Source of the DNA: Cellvibrio fontiphilus_A
GTDB taxonomy: Bacteria > Pseudomonadota > Gammaproteobacteria > Pseudomonadales > Cellvibrionaceae
Assembly: GCF_042646205.1 (NCBI RefSeq)
Contig: NZ_JBHRTF010000003.1
Span: forward strand, 186,001 to 250,000
Direction of reading: 5' to 3'
DNA: 64,000 nt
Shown here: piece after piece, positions 42,466 through 50,658 of the stretch
How the letters are laid out: every line of letters starts with the position of its first letter
Position numbering within the stretch: the first letter of the stretch is position 1
Program-made: the position numbers and the translations under genes
Notes under the pieces: generated by a model
What the model was told of the DNA's origin: nothing
The model's input: the letters and a program-made list of their open reading frames with translations, nothing else
Databases searched by the model: none

Positions 42466-43755
42466 ATGACTAAGATTGTTGATATTAAAGCTTTTGAAAT
42501 TCTAGACAGCCGCGGCAACCCTACCGTTATGGCAGAGGTGATTCTGGATGACGGTTCTATTGGCTCCGCAACTGCGCCATCAGGTGCGTCAACAGGCTCG
42601 CGCGAAGCGTTGGAATTGCGTGACGGTGATAAATCCCGTTACATGGGTAAGGGCGTTTTGAAGGCTGTTAATAACATCAATACCACTATCAAGAATTTGG
42701 TGGTGGGTATGGATTCATTGGATCAGCGCGCTATTGATAACGCCATGATCGAAGCCGATGGCACTGACTTTAAAACTGTGTTGGGTGCTAACGCCATTTT
42801 GGCTGTGTCACTGGCAAATGCTAAAGCTGCTGCTATCTCTAAAAAAGTTCCGCTCTATGCACACATCGCTGATTTAAACGGCACTCCAGGTAAATATTCC
42901 ATGCCTGTGCCTATGATGAACATCATCAACGGTGGTGAGCACGCTGATAACAACGTTGATATTCAGGAATTTATGGTTCAGCCAGTGGGTGCCAAGACTT
43001 TCGCAGAAGCTCTGCGTATGGGTGCTGAAATTTTCCACAACTTGAAAAAAATCCTTCACGATAAAGGCTTAAGTACTTCTGTTGGTGATGAAGGTGGTTT
43101 TGCACCTAACTTGCCTTCCAATGAAGATGCATTGAAAGTAATTGCAGAAGCAGTAGAAAAAGCGGGCTACAAGCTGGGTGATAACGTGACTTTGGCACTG
43201 GATTGTGCGTCTACTGAATTCTACAAAGATGGCAAATACGATTTGGCTGGTGAAGGCCGCGTGTTTACCACTAACGAATTCTCTGACTACCTGGCTGACT
43301 TGGCCGCTAAATACCCGATCATCTCAATCGAAGACGGTAAAGATGAAAGCGACTGGGCGGGCTGGGCTGATTTGACTCAGAAAATTGGTCACAAAATTCA
43401 GCTGGTCGGTGATGACCTGTTTGTTACCAATACCAAAATTTTGAAAGAAGGTATTGAGAAGAAGATTGCTAACTCTATTTTGATTAAGTTCAATCAAATC
43501 GGTTCGCTGTCTGAAACACTGGACGCCATCAAAATGGCGCAGGATGCAGGTTACACTGCCGTGATTTCGCACCGTTCAGGTGAGACTGAAGACACAACTA
43601 TTGCTGATCTGGCGGTTGCTACAGCGGCTGGCCAAATCAAGACTGGTTCTCTGTGTCGTTCAGACCGTGTTTCTAAATATAACCGCTTATTGCGTATTGA
43701 AGCTGAGTTGGGTGCAGCAGCACCTTACAGAGGCCGTGCAGAATTCAAGTCTTAA
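42466..43755 (+). CDS. eno: Enolase
   Basis: Glycolytic 2-phosphoglycerate dehydratase and RNA degradosome partner. 429 residues. Motifs: EILDSRGNPTVMAEV at the N-terminus, VGDEGGFAPNL with the catalytic Glu, SIEDGKDESDWAGW and the active-site loop VISHRSGETEDTTIADLAV (catalytic Lys in LIKFNQIGSL). GGAGAAG precedes the ATG. The terminator follows at once. Confidence 0.98.
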   Translation: MTKIVDIKAFEILDSRGNPTVMAEVILDDGSIGSATAPSGASTGSREALELRDGDKSRYMGKGVLKAVNNINTTIKNLVVGMDSLDQRAIDNAMIEADGTDFKTVLGANAILAVSLANAKAAAISKKVPLYAHIADLNGTPGKYSMPVPMMNIINGGEHADNNVDIQEFMVQPVGAKTFAEALRMGAEIFHNLKKILHDKGLSTSVGDEGGFAPNLPSNEDALKVIAEAVEKAGYKLGDNVTLALDCASTEFYKDGKYDLAGEGRVFTTNEFSDYLADLAAKYPIISIEDGKDESDWAGWADLTQKIGHKIQLVGDDLFVTNTKILKEGIEKKIANSILIKFNQIGSLSETLDAIKMAQDAGYTAVISHRSGETEDTTIADLAVATAAGQIKTGSLCRSDRVSKYNRLLRIEAELGAAAPYRGRAEFKS

Positions 43756-43763
43756 TCTGCAGA

Positions 43764-43798
43764 AAAACAAAGGCCGATGATTCGGCCTTTGTTTTTTT
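43764..43798 (+). terminator. Intrinsic terminator of eno
   Basis: AAACAAAGGCCGA, loop TGAT, TCGGCCTTTGTTT with a run of T. Strong stem of about 12 bp. Confidence 0.93.
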
Positions 43799-43836
43799 AA
43801 TCCATTGTAAAACTACCAATCTCAAGATTTTTATAT

Positions 43837-44115
43837 ATGAAGTGGTTGCTTTTGGTGCTAATAATTTTACTGGGCTATCTGCAATATAGATTGTGGATTG
43901 GTGATGGTAGTCTTGCACACGCACACCGCTTGGAAAAAGATATTAAGCTGCAGCAAGCTGAAATCGATCGTATGCGCGAGCGCAATCGTATTCTAGATGT
44001 TGAGGTGGAAGAGCTGAAAACCGGCTTGGATACAATTGAAGAGCGTGCGCGTAACGATATAGGCCTGATAAAAAAAGATGAAACATTTTTTATCATCCTC
44101 GATGAAGAACAATAA
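43837..44115 (+). CDS. ftsB: Cell division protein FtsB
   Basis: 92-residue bitopic protein with an N-terminal membrane helix (about 3-20), then a leucine/hydrophobic heptad coiled coil (LEKDIKLQQAEIDRMRERN, ILDVEVEELKTGLDTIEER) and the C-terminal ARNDIGLIKKDETFF motif typical of FtsB. Part of the FtsQLB complex that activates septal peptidoglycan synthesis. Between eno and ispD as expected. Confidence 0.95.
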   Translation: MKWLLLVLIILLGYLQYRLWIGDGSLAHAHRLEKDIKLQQAEIDRMRERNRILDVEVEELKTGLDTIEERARNDIGLIKKDETFFIILDEEQ

Positions 44116-44161
44116 GTGTTTGTCGCTAATTAGAAACTTCCATCAAATTTAGATCTCATCC

Positions 44162-44878
44162 ATGACCGTATCTATTCAACAATCTCCTGCCTATTGGGTG
44201 GTGGTGCCTGCAGCGGGTGTTGGCGCGCGCATGGGGGCCAAGCTTCCCAAGCAGTATCTTACGCTGCTGAATAAAACAGTAATTGAACATACCCTGACGC
44301 AATTATTAAGCGTGCCCAGTATTGCAGGCATATATGTCGCGATAGGCGCTGAGGATGATTGCTGGTGCCAGCTGCCAATCGCTTCACATGCTGCAATACA
44401 TCGCGTCGATGGTGCAGCAGAGCGTGCTGGATCGGTCTTGAATGCATTGGTTGTATTATCTGAAATTGCCAAGTCCGATGATTGGGTTTTGGTGCATGAT
44501 GCAGCTCGGCCCTGCATCAGAAGACGTGATATAGAAAAACTGATTCAGCAAGTTTCGGATCATTCTGTTGGCGGTATTCTTGGTGTACCGGTTAGCGATA
44601 CTTTAAAAAATGTTAACGATGACATTATTGTATCCACTACTGATCGCCGTAAATTATGGCATGCACAAACGCCGCAACTATTTCGTCTGGCATTATTGCG
44701 TGATTGTCTACAGCGGGCATTGATAGAAGGTAAGAATATTACCGATGAGGCTTCTGCACTTGAGGTATATGGCTATCAGCCATTAATGGTGAAGGGCAGC
44801 AGTACTAATCTAAAGATTACTTATCCTGAAGATTTGGCAATAGCTACTTTTTTATTGCAACAAGAAATTGCTAAATGA
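44162..44878 (+). CDS. ispD: 2-C-methyl-D-erythritol 4-phosphate cytidylyltransferase
   Basis: MEP pathway enzyme forming CDP-ME. 238 residues. Signature VVPAAGVGARMGAKLPKQYL at the N-terminus, VLVHDAARPCI (Asp binding) and TTDRRKLWHAQTPQLFR. Forms an operon with ispF, 23 bases downstream. Confidence 0.97.
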   Translation: MTVSIQQSPAYWVVVPAAGVGARMGAKLPKQYLTLLNKTVIEHTLTQLLSVPSIAGIYVAIGAEDDCWCQLPIASHAAIHRVDGAAERAGSVLNALVVLSEIAKSDDWVLVHDAARPCIRRRDIEKLIQQVSDHSVGGILGVPVSDTLKNVNDDIIVSTTDRRKLWHAQTPQLFRLALLRDCLQRALIEGKNITDEASALEVYGYQPLMVKGSSTNLKITYPEDLAIATFLLQQEIAK

Positions 44879-44901
44879 TTTTTTGTTAACTGGAATTAAA
44901 T

Positions 44902-45387
44902 ATGTCTATGCGTATTGGTCATGGTTATGATGTTCACGCTTTTGGTGAGGGCGATAAAATTGTGATTGGTGGTGTGGTAATTCCCCATCATCATGGTTTG
45001 GTTGCTCATTCAGATGGCGATGTACTTTTGCATGCGCTTTGTGATGCTCTATTGGGTGCGGCAGCTTTGGGAGATATAGGTAAGCACTTTCCTGATAGTG
45101 ATATACAGTACCGAAATATTGATAGCCGTGCTTTGTTGCGTATTGTGTATGCAAAACTAAATCAATTGGGTTGGAAATTGGCGAATGCTGATATGACTAT
45201 AGTGGCTCAAGCACCGCGAATGGCTAATTATATTCCACATATGGTCGATGCAATTGCCGCAGACCTACATGCGGATATCTCACAAATTAATGTAAAAGCG
45301 ACTACCACTGAACGCTTGGGGTTTACCGGGCGGGAAGAGGGCATTGCTTGTTATGCAGTTGTGATGATCGAAAAAAAGAACCATTAA
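44902..45387 (+). CDS. ispF: 2-C-methyl-D-erythritol 2,4-cyclodiphosphate synthase
   Basis: Zinc enzyme that cyclises CDP-ME-2P to MEcPP. 161 residues. Metal ligands D10 and H12 in MRIGHGYDVHAF, then LVAHSDGDVLLHALCDALLGA. The C-terminal VKATTTERLGFTGREEGIAC is characteristic. Neighbouring ispD supplies the precursor branch, with IspE not in the window. Confidence 0.97.
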   Translation: MSMRIGHGYDVHAFGEGDKIVIGGVVIPHHHGLVAHSDGDVLLHALCDALLGAAALGDIGKHFPDSDIQYRNIDSRALLRIVYAKLNQLGWKLANADMTIVAQAPRMANYIPHMVDAIAADLHADISQINVKATTTERLGFTGREEGIACYAVVMIEKKNH

Positions 45388-45430
45388 CACTGGCTTTGAT
45401 ATTTTTTACTTACTCTTTGCGGAATTTGTT

Positions 45431-46429
45431 TTGACTGAATTTTCACTTGATTTTCCTCGCGCTTATGGCGATTTAAGCGCGTCTGCTGTTTTTCGTGACC
45501 AGCCAGAAGATTTTAAAGTTGATGAGGATCTGGGCTTCGAGCCATCAGGTTCGGGAGAGCATGTTTTTTTGCAGGTTTTGAAACGCGGCGAAAATACCGC
45601 ATGGGTTGCCGGCCAAATTGCTAATTTGGCAAAAGTCGCAGCAAATGATGTTGGTTATGCTGGGCGTAAAGACCGTCACGCCGTAACAACCCAATGGTTT
45701 AGTGTGTATCTGCCGAAAGGTGCCGAACCGGATTGGTCGTTATTAAATAGCGATAGCCTGTACGTAATTCGCAGCGCGCGACACCATCAAAAACTGCGTC
45801 GCGGTGATCATTGTAAAAACCTTTTCGTTATTCGCTTACGGGCTGTGCAAACGCCTGATCAAGTCGCACTGGGAAGAAAAATCGATGTGGTGCTCGCCCA
45901 AGGTGTCCCTAACTACTATGGGGAGCAGCGTTTTGGTATCAATGGAAATAATTTACTTGAGGCTGAAGCTATATTGGTCGGCGGTAAGCGCCATAGGGAT
46001 AAGCAAAAACGTGGTTTGATGTTATCGGCTGCGCGTTCCTATTTATTTAATCAGGTGCTAGCCAGTCGGGTTGTTTCAGGAAATTGGCGGGAGTTAATAA
46101 CGGGAGAGCCTCTTACTGAAGCGTCAGGTCCTTTGTGGGGGAGAGGGCGCTCATTGGCTAAAGAGGATCTATTGTTACAGGAGCAAGTTTCCCTAGCCCC
46201 TTGGCAAGCTTGGTGTGACGGTCTGGAGCATGCTGGTTTGTCGCAGGAGCGCCGCGCTTTGCGTTTGTTACCTGCAAACACAAGCTGGCGCTGGATTGGA
46301 GCTGACCTCGAGCTATCATTTTCGCTGGCTGCAGGGGAGTTTGCTACCGCTATTCTTAGGGAGTTGGCACAGCTTAATAATGCCAGCTCAGGTGCGTTTA
46401 GCGAATTGGAACAGGCGGGTGAGTATTGA
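45431..46429 (+). CDS. truD: tRNA pseudouridine(13) synthase TruD
   Basis: Makes pseudouridine at position 13 of tRNA-Glu. 332 residues. The start is TTG 45431 and no in-frame ATG precedes it with a better context. Signature GYAGRKDRHAVTTQWFSV carries the catalytic Asp. The second motif NYYGEQRFGINGNNL and the insertion domain are present. Downstream, pcm follows 84 bases later; the intervening surE seen in related genomes is absent. Confidence 0.95.
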   Translation: MTEFSLDFPRAYGDLSASAVFRDQPEDFKVDEDLGFEPSGSGEHVFLQVLKRGENTAWVAGQIANLAKVAANDVGYAGRKDRHAVTTQWFSVYLPKGAEPDWSLLNSDSLYVIRSARHHQKLRRGDHCKNLFVIRLRAVQTPDQVALGRKIDVVLAQGVPNYYGEQRFGINGNNLLEAEAILVGGKRHRDKQKRGLMLSAARSYLFNQVLASRVVSGNWRELITGEPLTEASGPLWGRGRSLAKEDLLLQEQVSLAPWQAWCDGLEHAGLSQERRALRLLPANTSWRWIGADLELSFSLAAGEFATAILRELAQLNNASSGAFSELEQAGEY

Positions 46430-46513
46430 ATTCTCGCTATGGTATAGTTGCCCGCTTTGTTTAACTGGTTTTTAACCTGCCCTGCTTGTCAGGGAGATGG
46501 AGGCTGACAGAAG

Positions 46514-47188
46514 ATGACTGACTTATTGATGCAAGGTGTAGGCATGACCTCGCTACGCACCCGTGAGCGTCTTGTTCAGCGTTTGCGTGACCAAGGAGTG
46601 ACAAATCTGCGAGTGCTGGATGTCATCTTAAATACACCACGCCATATTTTTTTGGATGAAGCCCTTTCACATCGAGCCTACGAGGACACGGCATTACCAA
46701 TTGGACACGGGCAAACCATATCCCAGCCTTATATAGTTGCACGTATGACAGAGGTGCTCCTGGGAGCGGCGGGTAGTAATTTGCAAAAAGTATTAGAGGT
46801 TGGAACTGGCTCGGGCTATCAAACCAGTGTTTTGGCTCAACTAGTTCCGCAGGTTTATAGTGTGGAGCGCATAAAACCATTGCAGGATAAGGCGCGCGAC
46901 CGTTTGCGGCAAATTGGCTTGCGTAATGTGCAGATGCGTCACGCCGACGGCGGATTTGGTTGGCCCGAGGCTGGTCCATATGATGGAATTATCAGTACTG
47001 CGGCACCCCAGCTTATTCCGGATGAGTTGCTCAAGCAGCTTGCTCCTAATGGTGTGCTAGTGATACCGGTAGGGGGAAGAGAGCAGCATTTACACCTAAT
47101 AATCCGAGATGGCGACTCGGATAGTTTTATCACTCAAATTCTTGAGCCAGTAAAGTTTGTCCCCTTCTTGTCTGGCACCTCTCGATAG
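46514..47188 (+). CDS. pcm: Protein-L-isoaspartate O-methyltransferase
   Basis: SAM-dependent repair of isoaspartyl damage in proteins. 224 residues. Motif I VLEVGTGSGYQTSVLAQL, preceded by the PRHIFLDEAL and GHGQTISQPYIVARM stretches typical of PCMT. GGAG and a further AGAAG precede the ATG. A second ATG (MTSLRTRER) ten codons in is an alternative. Standing just before nlpD-rpoS is the usual order. Confidence 0.96.
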   Translation: MTDLLMQGVGMTSLRTRERLVQRLRDQGVTNLRVLDVILNTPRHIFLDEALSHRAYEDTALPIGHGQTISQPYIVARMTEVLLGAAGSNLQKVLEVGTGSGYQTSVLAQLVPQVYSVERIKPLQDKARDRLRQIGLRNVQMRHADGGFGWPEAGPYDGIISTAAPQLIPDELLKQLAPNGVLVIPVGGREQHLHLIIRDGDSDSFITQILEPVKFVPFLSGTSR

Positions 47189-47367
47189 TAATCTTAAAGT
47201 AAGTTTTAGTGAAAATGACTCGCTCTATAAGAAGCAATAGAGCTCAATCCAGTGTGTTTCCAAATGTTTTTATAAAAAGATTAGATAATTTTAAAATAAA
47301 TTTAAAATATTAACTCCCAAATGGCATAAGAGAGATTGAAAAATAACCATGATTATTGAGTAATCCA

Positions 47368-48180
47368 ATGCCAAAAATCGGTCTGATATTTTCACGATTG
47401 AATGCAAATGTGTTCATTTTTTTGATCACTTTTAATCTTTTGAGTGGGTGTGCGAACCATTCGGTAGCACCCGTTTCCGAGAAGTCTTACGGCAGGAATA
47501 AAATACCTTCTGTTCATGTAGTAATTCCGGGAGATACACTTTTTTCAATCGCTTGGCGTTATGGTTTGAAGTACGAAGTACTGGCCAAGCATAATAATAT
47601 AAAGCCTCCGTACATAATCCGCCCCTCACAAGTTATTCGGCTTGATGTAGTGCGGATAAATGACTCATCATCCTTGGCATCTCCGAAAGTTAATCCTCAT
47701 GTGCCATCAGCCAGACAGGCTTTTCGGTCATCAGGAGTTACTCCTAACAGTAAAATAAAAAAAACAGCTAAGGTTTACCCGAAATCACAGCCGAGCGGCT
47801 TCTCGGGGGCGCCTCAATGGCGTTGGCCTACCTCAGGTCCGCTCCTGTCTTCATTTCAAAGTAACAGTGGTTTAAATAAGGGTATTGATATTGGTGGCAA
47901 ATTGGGAGAGCCTGTGCTGGCAGCTGCTTCTGGAAGGGTTGTTTATTCGGGAAGTGGGCTGCGTGGTTACGGTAAATTACTCATCATCAAGCATAACGAA
48001 ACCTTTTTGAGCGCTTACGCGCACAATCATGCATTGAGGGTTAAAGAAGGTGATATGGTTAAAGTTGGCCAGGTAATTGCCGAAATGGGTTCTAGTGGTA
48101 CAGACAGAGTTAAACTGCATTTTGAGATTCGTCGAGATGGTACGCCAGTAGACCCAATGAAGTTTCTTCCGCGTCGTTAG
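47368..48180 (+). CDS. nlpD: Murein hydrolase activator NlpD
   Basis: Outer-membrane lipoprotein that activates the amidase AmiC at the septum. Start ATG 47368; TTG 47356 is an alternative. 270 residues. Signal ends in lipobox LSGC. LysM domain at about 50-95 (HVVIPGDTLFSIAWRYGLKYE). A Ser/Pro/Lys linker follows, then a LytM/M23 domain (about 160-265). The first metal-binding His of active M23 peptidases is replaced by Asn (NKGIDIGG), while AYAHNH and KLHFEIR remain, as in the known non-catalytic NlpD group. The rpoS promoter is usually within nlpD. Confidence 0.95.
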   Translation: MPKIGLIFSRLNANVFIFLITFNLLSGCANHSVAPVSEKSYGRNKIPSVHVVIPGDTLFSIAWRYGLKYEVLAKHNNIKPPYIIRPSQVIRLDVVRINDSSSLASPKVNPHVPSARQAFRSSGVTPNSKIKKTAKVYPKSQPSGFSGAPQWRWPTSGPLLSSFQSNSGLNKGIDIGGKLGEPVLAAASGRVVYSGSGLRGYGKLLIIKHNETFLSAYAHNHALRVKEGDMVKVGQVIAEMGSSGTDRVKLHFEIRRDGTPVDPMKFLPRR

Positions 48181-48319
48181 AAAAATGTCACGTTCATGAG
48201 TTAAAACGGGGACTTATGAATAGCTCTAGGATTTATACCCAAGGGCTACAGCTAAGGCGAGCTGAGTGATTTATAACTATAAGCCAGCCGGTTAAATAAA
48301 ATTGATTAAGGGGCTGAAA

Positions 48320-49318
48320 ATGACTTTACACAATAATGACTCACTCACTTTAGATCGTGATGATGCTTTTATTGCACAGGATTTGGATATCGAAGATTCA
48401 GATCTTTTATTGGCTGAAGAAGATCTTCCAAAAGTCGCTTCATCAAACAGCAGCGAACGTATTGTCGATGACAAATACAACAAAACTCTGGATGCTACTC
48501 AGATATATCTAAATGAGATCGGATTCTCCCCCCTATTGAGTGCCGAGGAGGAGGTTTACTTTGCTCGTAAAGCGCTCAAAGGTGACGTAGCTGCGCGCAA
48601 ACGCATGATCGAGAGTAACCTCAGATTGGTTGTAAAAATTTCTCGCCGTTATGTTAATCGTGGCTTGGCTCTGTTGGATTTAATTGAAGAAGGTAATTTG
48701 GGGCTCATCCGCGCAGTGGAGAAATTTGATCCAGAGCGCGGTTTCCGTTTCTCCACCTATGCTACTTGGTGGATTAGGCAGACTATCGAACGTGCGATTA
48801 TGAATCAAACGCGTACTATACGTTTGCCAATTCATGTCGTTAAAGAATTGAACATTTATCTGCGGGCAGCGCGCGAGTTGTCACAGAAGCTGGATCATGA
48901 GCCAACCCCCGAAGAAATTGCTAATCTGCTTGAAAAGCCCGTATCTGATGTAGAGCACATGCTCAGCTTGAATGAGCGCGTAACGTCAATAGACGCGCCC
49001 ATAGGCAATTCCTCTGATCGCGCTATTGTCGATACCATTGCAGATACACACATATCTGATCCTGCTGCGTTACTGCAAGACAGTGATCTGACAACCAGCC
49101 TGGATCATTGGTTAGATGAACTAACTGAAAAGCAGCGTGAAGTTTTGGCTCGTCGATTCGGCTTAAGAGGTTTTGAAGTGAGTACTTTGGAAGAGGTTGG
49201 GCATGAAATTGGGCTAACTCGCGAGCGTGTACGCCAAATTCAGGTTGAGGCGTTAAGGCGCCTAAGAGATATTATGGAAAAGCAGGGGCTCGATAGTACG
49301 GCATTATTTGGTGCTTAA
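48320..49318 (+). CDS. rpoS: Stationary-phase sigma factor RpoS
   Basis: Sigma-38 directing the general stress response. ATG 48320 with AAGGGG seven bases upstream; TTG 48302 in frame is less likely. 332 residues. Region 1.2 (TQIYLNEIGFSPLLSAEEE), region 2 (RLVVKISRRYVNRGL, LDLIEEGNLGLIRAVEKFD, FRFSTYATWWIRQ), region 3 and the region 4 HTH (TLEEVGHEIGLTRERVRQIQ). Full length for the pseudomonad type. Ends with a bidirectional terminator shared with glk. Confidence 0.97.
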   Translation: MTLHNNDSLTLDRDDAFIAQDLDIEDSDLLLAEEDLPKVASSNSSERIVDDKYNKTLDATQIYLNEIGFSPLLSAEEEVYFARKALKGDVAARKRMIESNLRLVVKISRRYVNRGLALLDLIEEGNLGLIRAVEKFDPERGFRFSTYATWWIRQTIERAIMNQTRTIRLPIHVVKELNIYLRAARELSQKLDHEPTPEEIANLLEKPVSDVEHMLSLNERVTSIDAPIGNSSDRAIVDTIADTHISDPAALLQDSDLTTSLDHWLDELTEKQREVLARRFGLRGFEVSTLEEVGHEIGLTRERVRQIQVEALRRLRDIMEKQGLDSTALFGA

Positions 49319-49335
49319 TAAATTGAGATTGATAA

Positions 49336-49365
49336 AAAAACGGAGCCTACAAGGCTCCGTTTTTG
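49336..49365. terminator. Bidirectional terminator between rpoS and glk
   Basis: AAAACGGAGCC, loop TACAA, GGCTCCGTTTT. The A and T tracts on the two sides suit the convergent rpoS (+) and glk (-). Confidence 0.92.
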
Positions 49366-49383
49366 CTAGATCAGTCTGATTAA

Positions 49384-50382
49384 TTATTTTAGCGAGTCTG
49401 TATTGTTAATCAGCCATGCGGCTGATCCAACCAGTGCTGCCTTATCATTAATAATCAGCTTGATTGATATATCGCTCACATAGCTAGTCATTGGGCCTTT
49501 ATTTTTGTAACGCTCCAAGAAATGTGATTCCGGAAGCAGGTCGACCAACTTGGGAGTAATTCCGCCCCCAATTACAACTCCACCCTTGGCTCCAAGAGAT
49601 AGCGCTTTGTCTCCAGCAACTTCTCCAAGAACATCGCAAAACGTTAAGACCGCTTCGCGACAGATTGGATCTTCATTTGCTATTCCTTTACTGCTTACAT
49701 CAGCGGGAGTATATGGTTTGGCCTCAAGGCCGTGATTGTGGGCTAGTGCTCGATACAGAGTCACTAAACCGCCACCGGAAAGTATGTTTTCCACTGAAAC
49801 GTGATTTTGCTCTTTTAATAAAAAAGCTTTGATATCTAACTCTTTTTCATTAGTCGGAGCAAAACTTGCGTGCCCACCTTCTGTGGGAATGATTCGCCAG
49901 TTATTTTGATTGGGAACAAGCGCTGCCATGCCAAAACCTGTGCCTGGTCCCATGACTACTATGGGGGCATCTACATTGGTTTTATGGGAATCATAAAGGG
50001 TGACAAGCTCATTCGATTCGAGGAATGGCACTGCATAAGCGAGAGATGCAAAATCATTGATCACATGGAGTGTTTTCATGCCCAGTTGATCGCGCAAGCC
50101 ATCGATCGAAAACTTCCAGTTCAGATTGGTCATGGATGCTTGGCCATTTTCAATAGGGCCGGCAATTGCCAGGCAGCCGTATTCGGGCATATTGATGCCG
50201 AACTCGCTGCAACAGGCTTTAATCATTGTGGCCATGTCAGGATAGTTGGCACATTTGAGGGTAATTTGGCGTTCTGCCGTGTAATTAATTTTGCCATTGA
50301 TGCGATTTTTTTCAGCATCGTGTTCAACCAGGCCGAAACGACCGTTTGTGCCTCCGATATCGGCAACCAGTAGCAGGCTCAT
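49384..50382 (-). CDS. glk: Glucokinase (Glk family)
   Basis: ATP-dependent phosphorylation of glucose in the cytoplasm. 332 residues. ATP-binding LLLVADIGGTNGRFGLVEH, catalytic Asp in HVINDFASLAYAV, then VMGPGTGFGMAALV and GGVVIGGGITPKL. GAGGAG lies seven bases before the ATG. Divergent from a GH3 glucosidase, whose glucose product it would phosphorylate. Confidence 0.96.
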   Translation of the reverse strand: MSLLLVADIGGTNGRFGLVEHDAEKNRINGKINYTAERQITLKCANYPDMATMIKACCSEFGINMPEYGCLAIAGPIENGQASMTNLNWKFSIDGLRDQLGMKTLHVINDFASLAYAVPFLESNELVTLYDSHKTNVDAPIVVMGPGTGFGMAALVPNQNNWRIIPTEGGHASFAPTNEKELDIKAFLLKEQNHVSVENILSGGGLVTLYRALAHNHGLEAKPYTPADVSSKGIANEDPICREAVLTFCDVLGEVAGDKALSLGAKGGVVIGGGITPKLVDLLPESHFLERYKNKGPMTSYVSDISIKLIINDKAALVGSAAWLINNTDSLK

Positions 50383-50592
50383 GCGACTCCTCAGCTTCTT
50401 TATAAGAAGACTAGTTTGTTATGGATAGTGTGTAGACCGTAGTAATACCTAGCCGCAGGAGAATAGCATTAAACGCAATCTGCGGAAATTCACTTTTAAA
50501 TCCCAGTGCAACAATGAATGAAGTCTGCAAGTGGTTTGTGCTTTGCTAAATGCTATTTATTCATTTTTTTGTGGCGCGTTTTATTGTTTTGT

Positions 50593-50606
50593 TGACAGCG
50601 CTGTCA
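50593..50606 (+). promoter_or_regulatory. LacI-type operator over the -35 box of the GH3 gene
   Basis: Perfect 14-bp palindrome TGACAGCGCTGTCA with the central CG of LacI-family sites. The TTGACA at 50592-50597 is a good -35 hexamer overlapped by its left arm; a weak -10 (TAGCGT) lies 17 bases later. A repressor bound here would block transcription until sugar signals release it. The cognate LacI-type regulator is not in the window. Confidence 0.75.
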
Positions 50607-50658
50607 TTAATGGGTAGCGTTTATCTTTTTATGCTCGTTTTAACCGGAGGTTGTTTAA

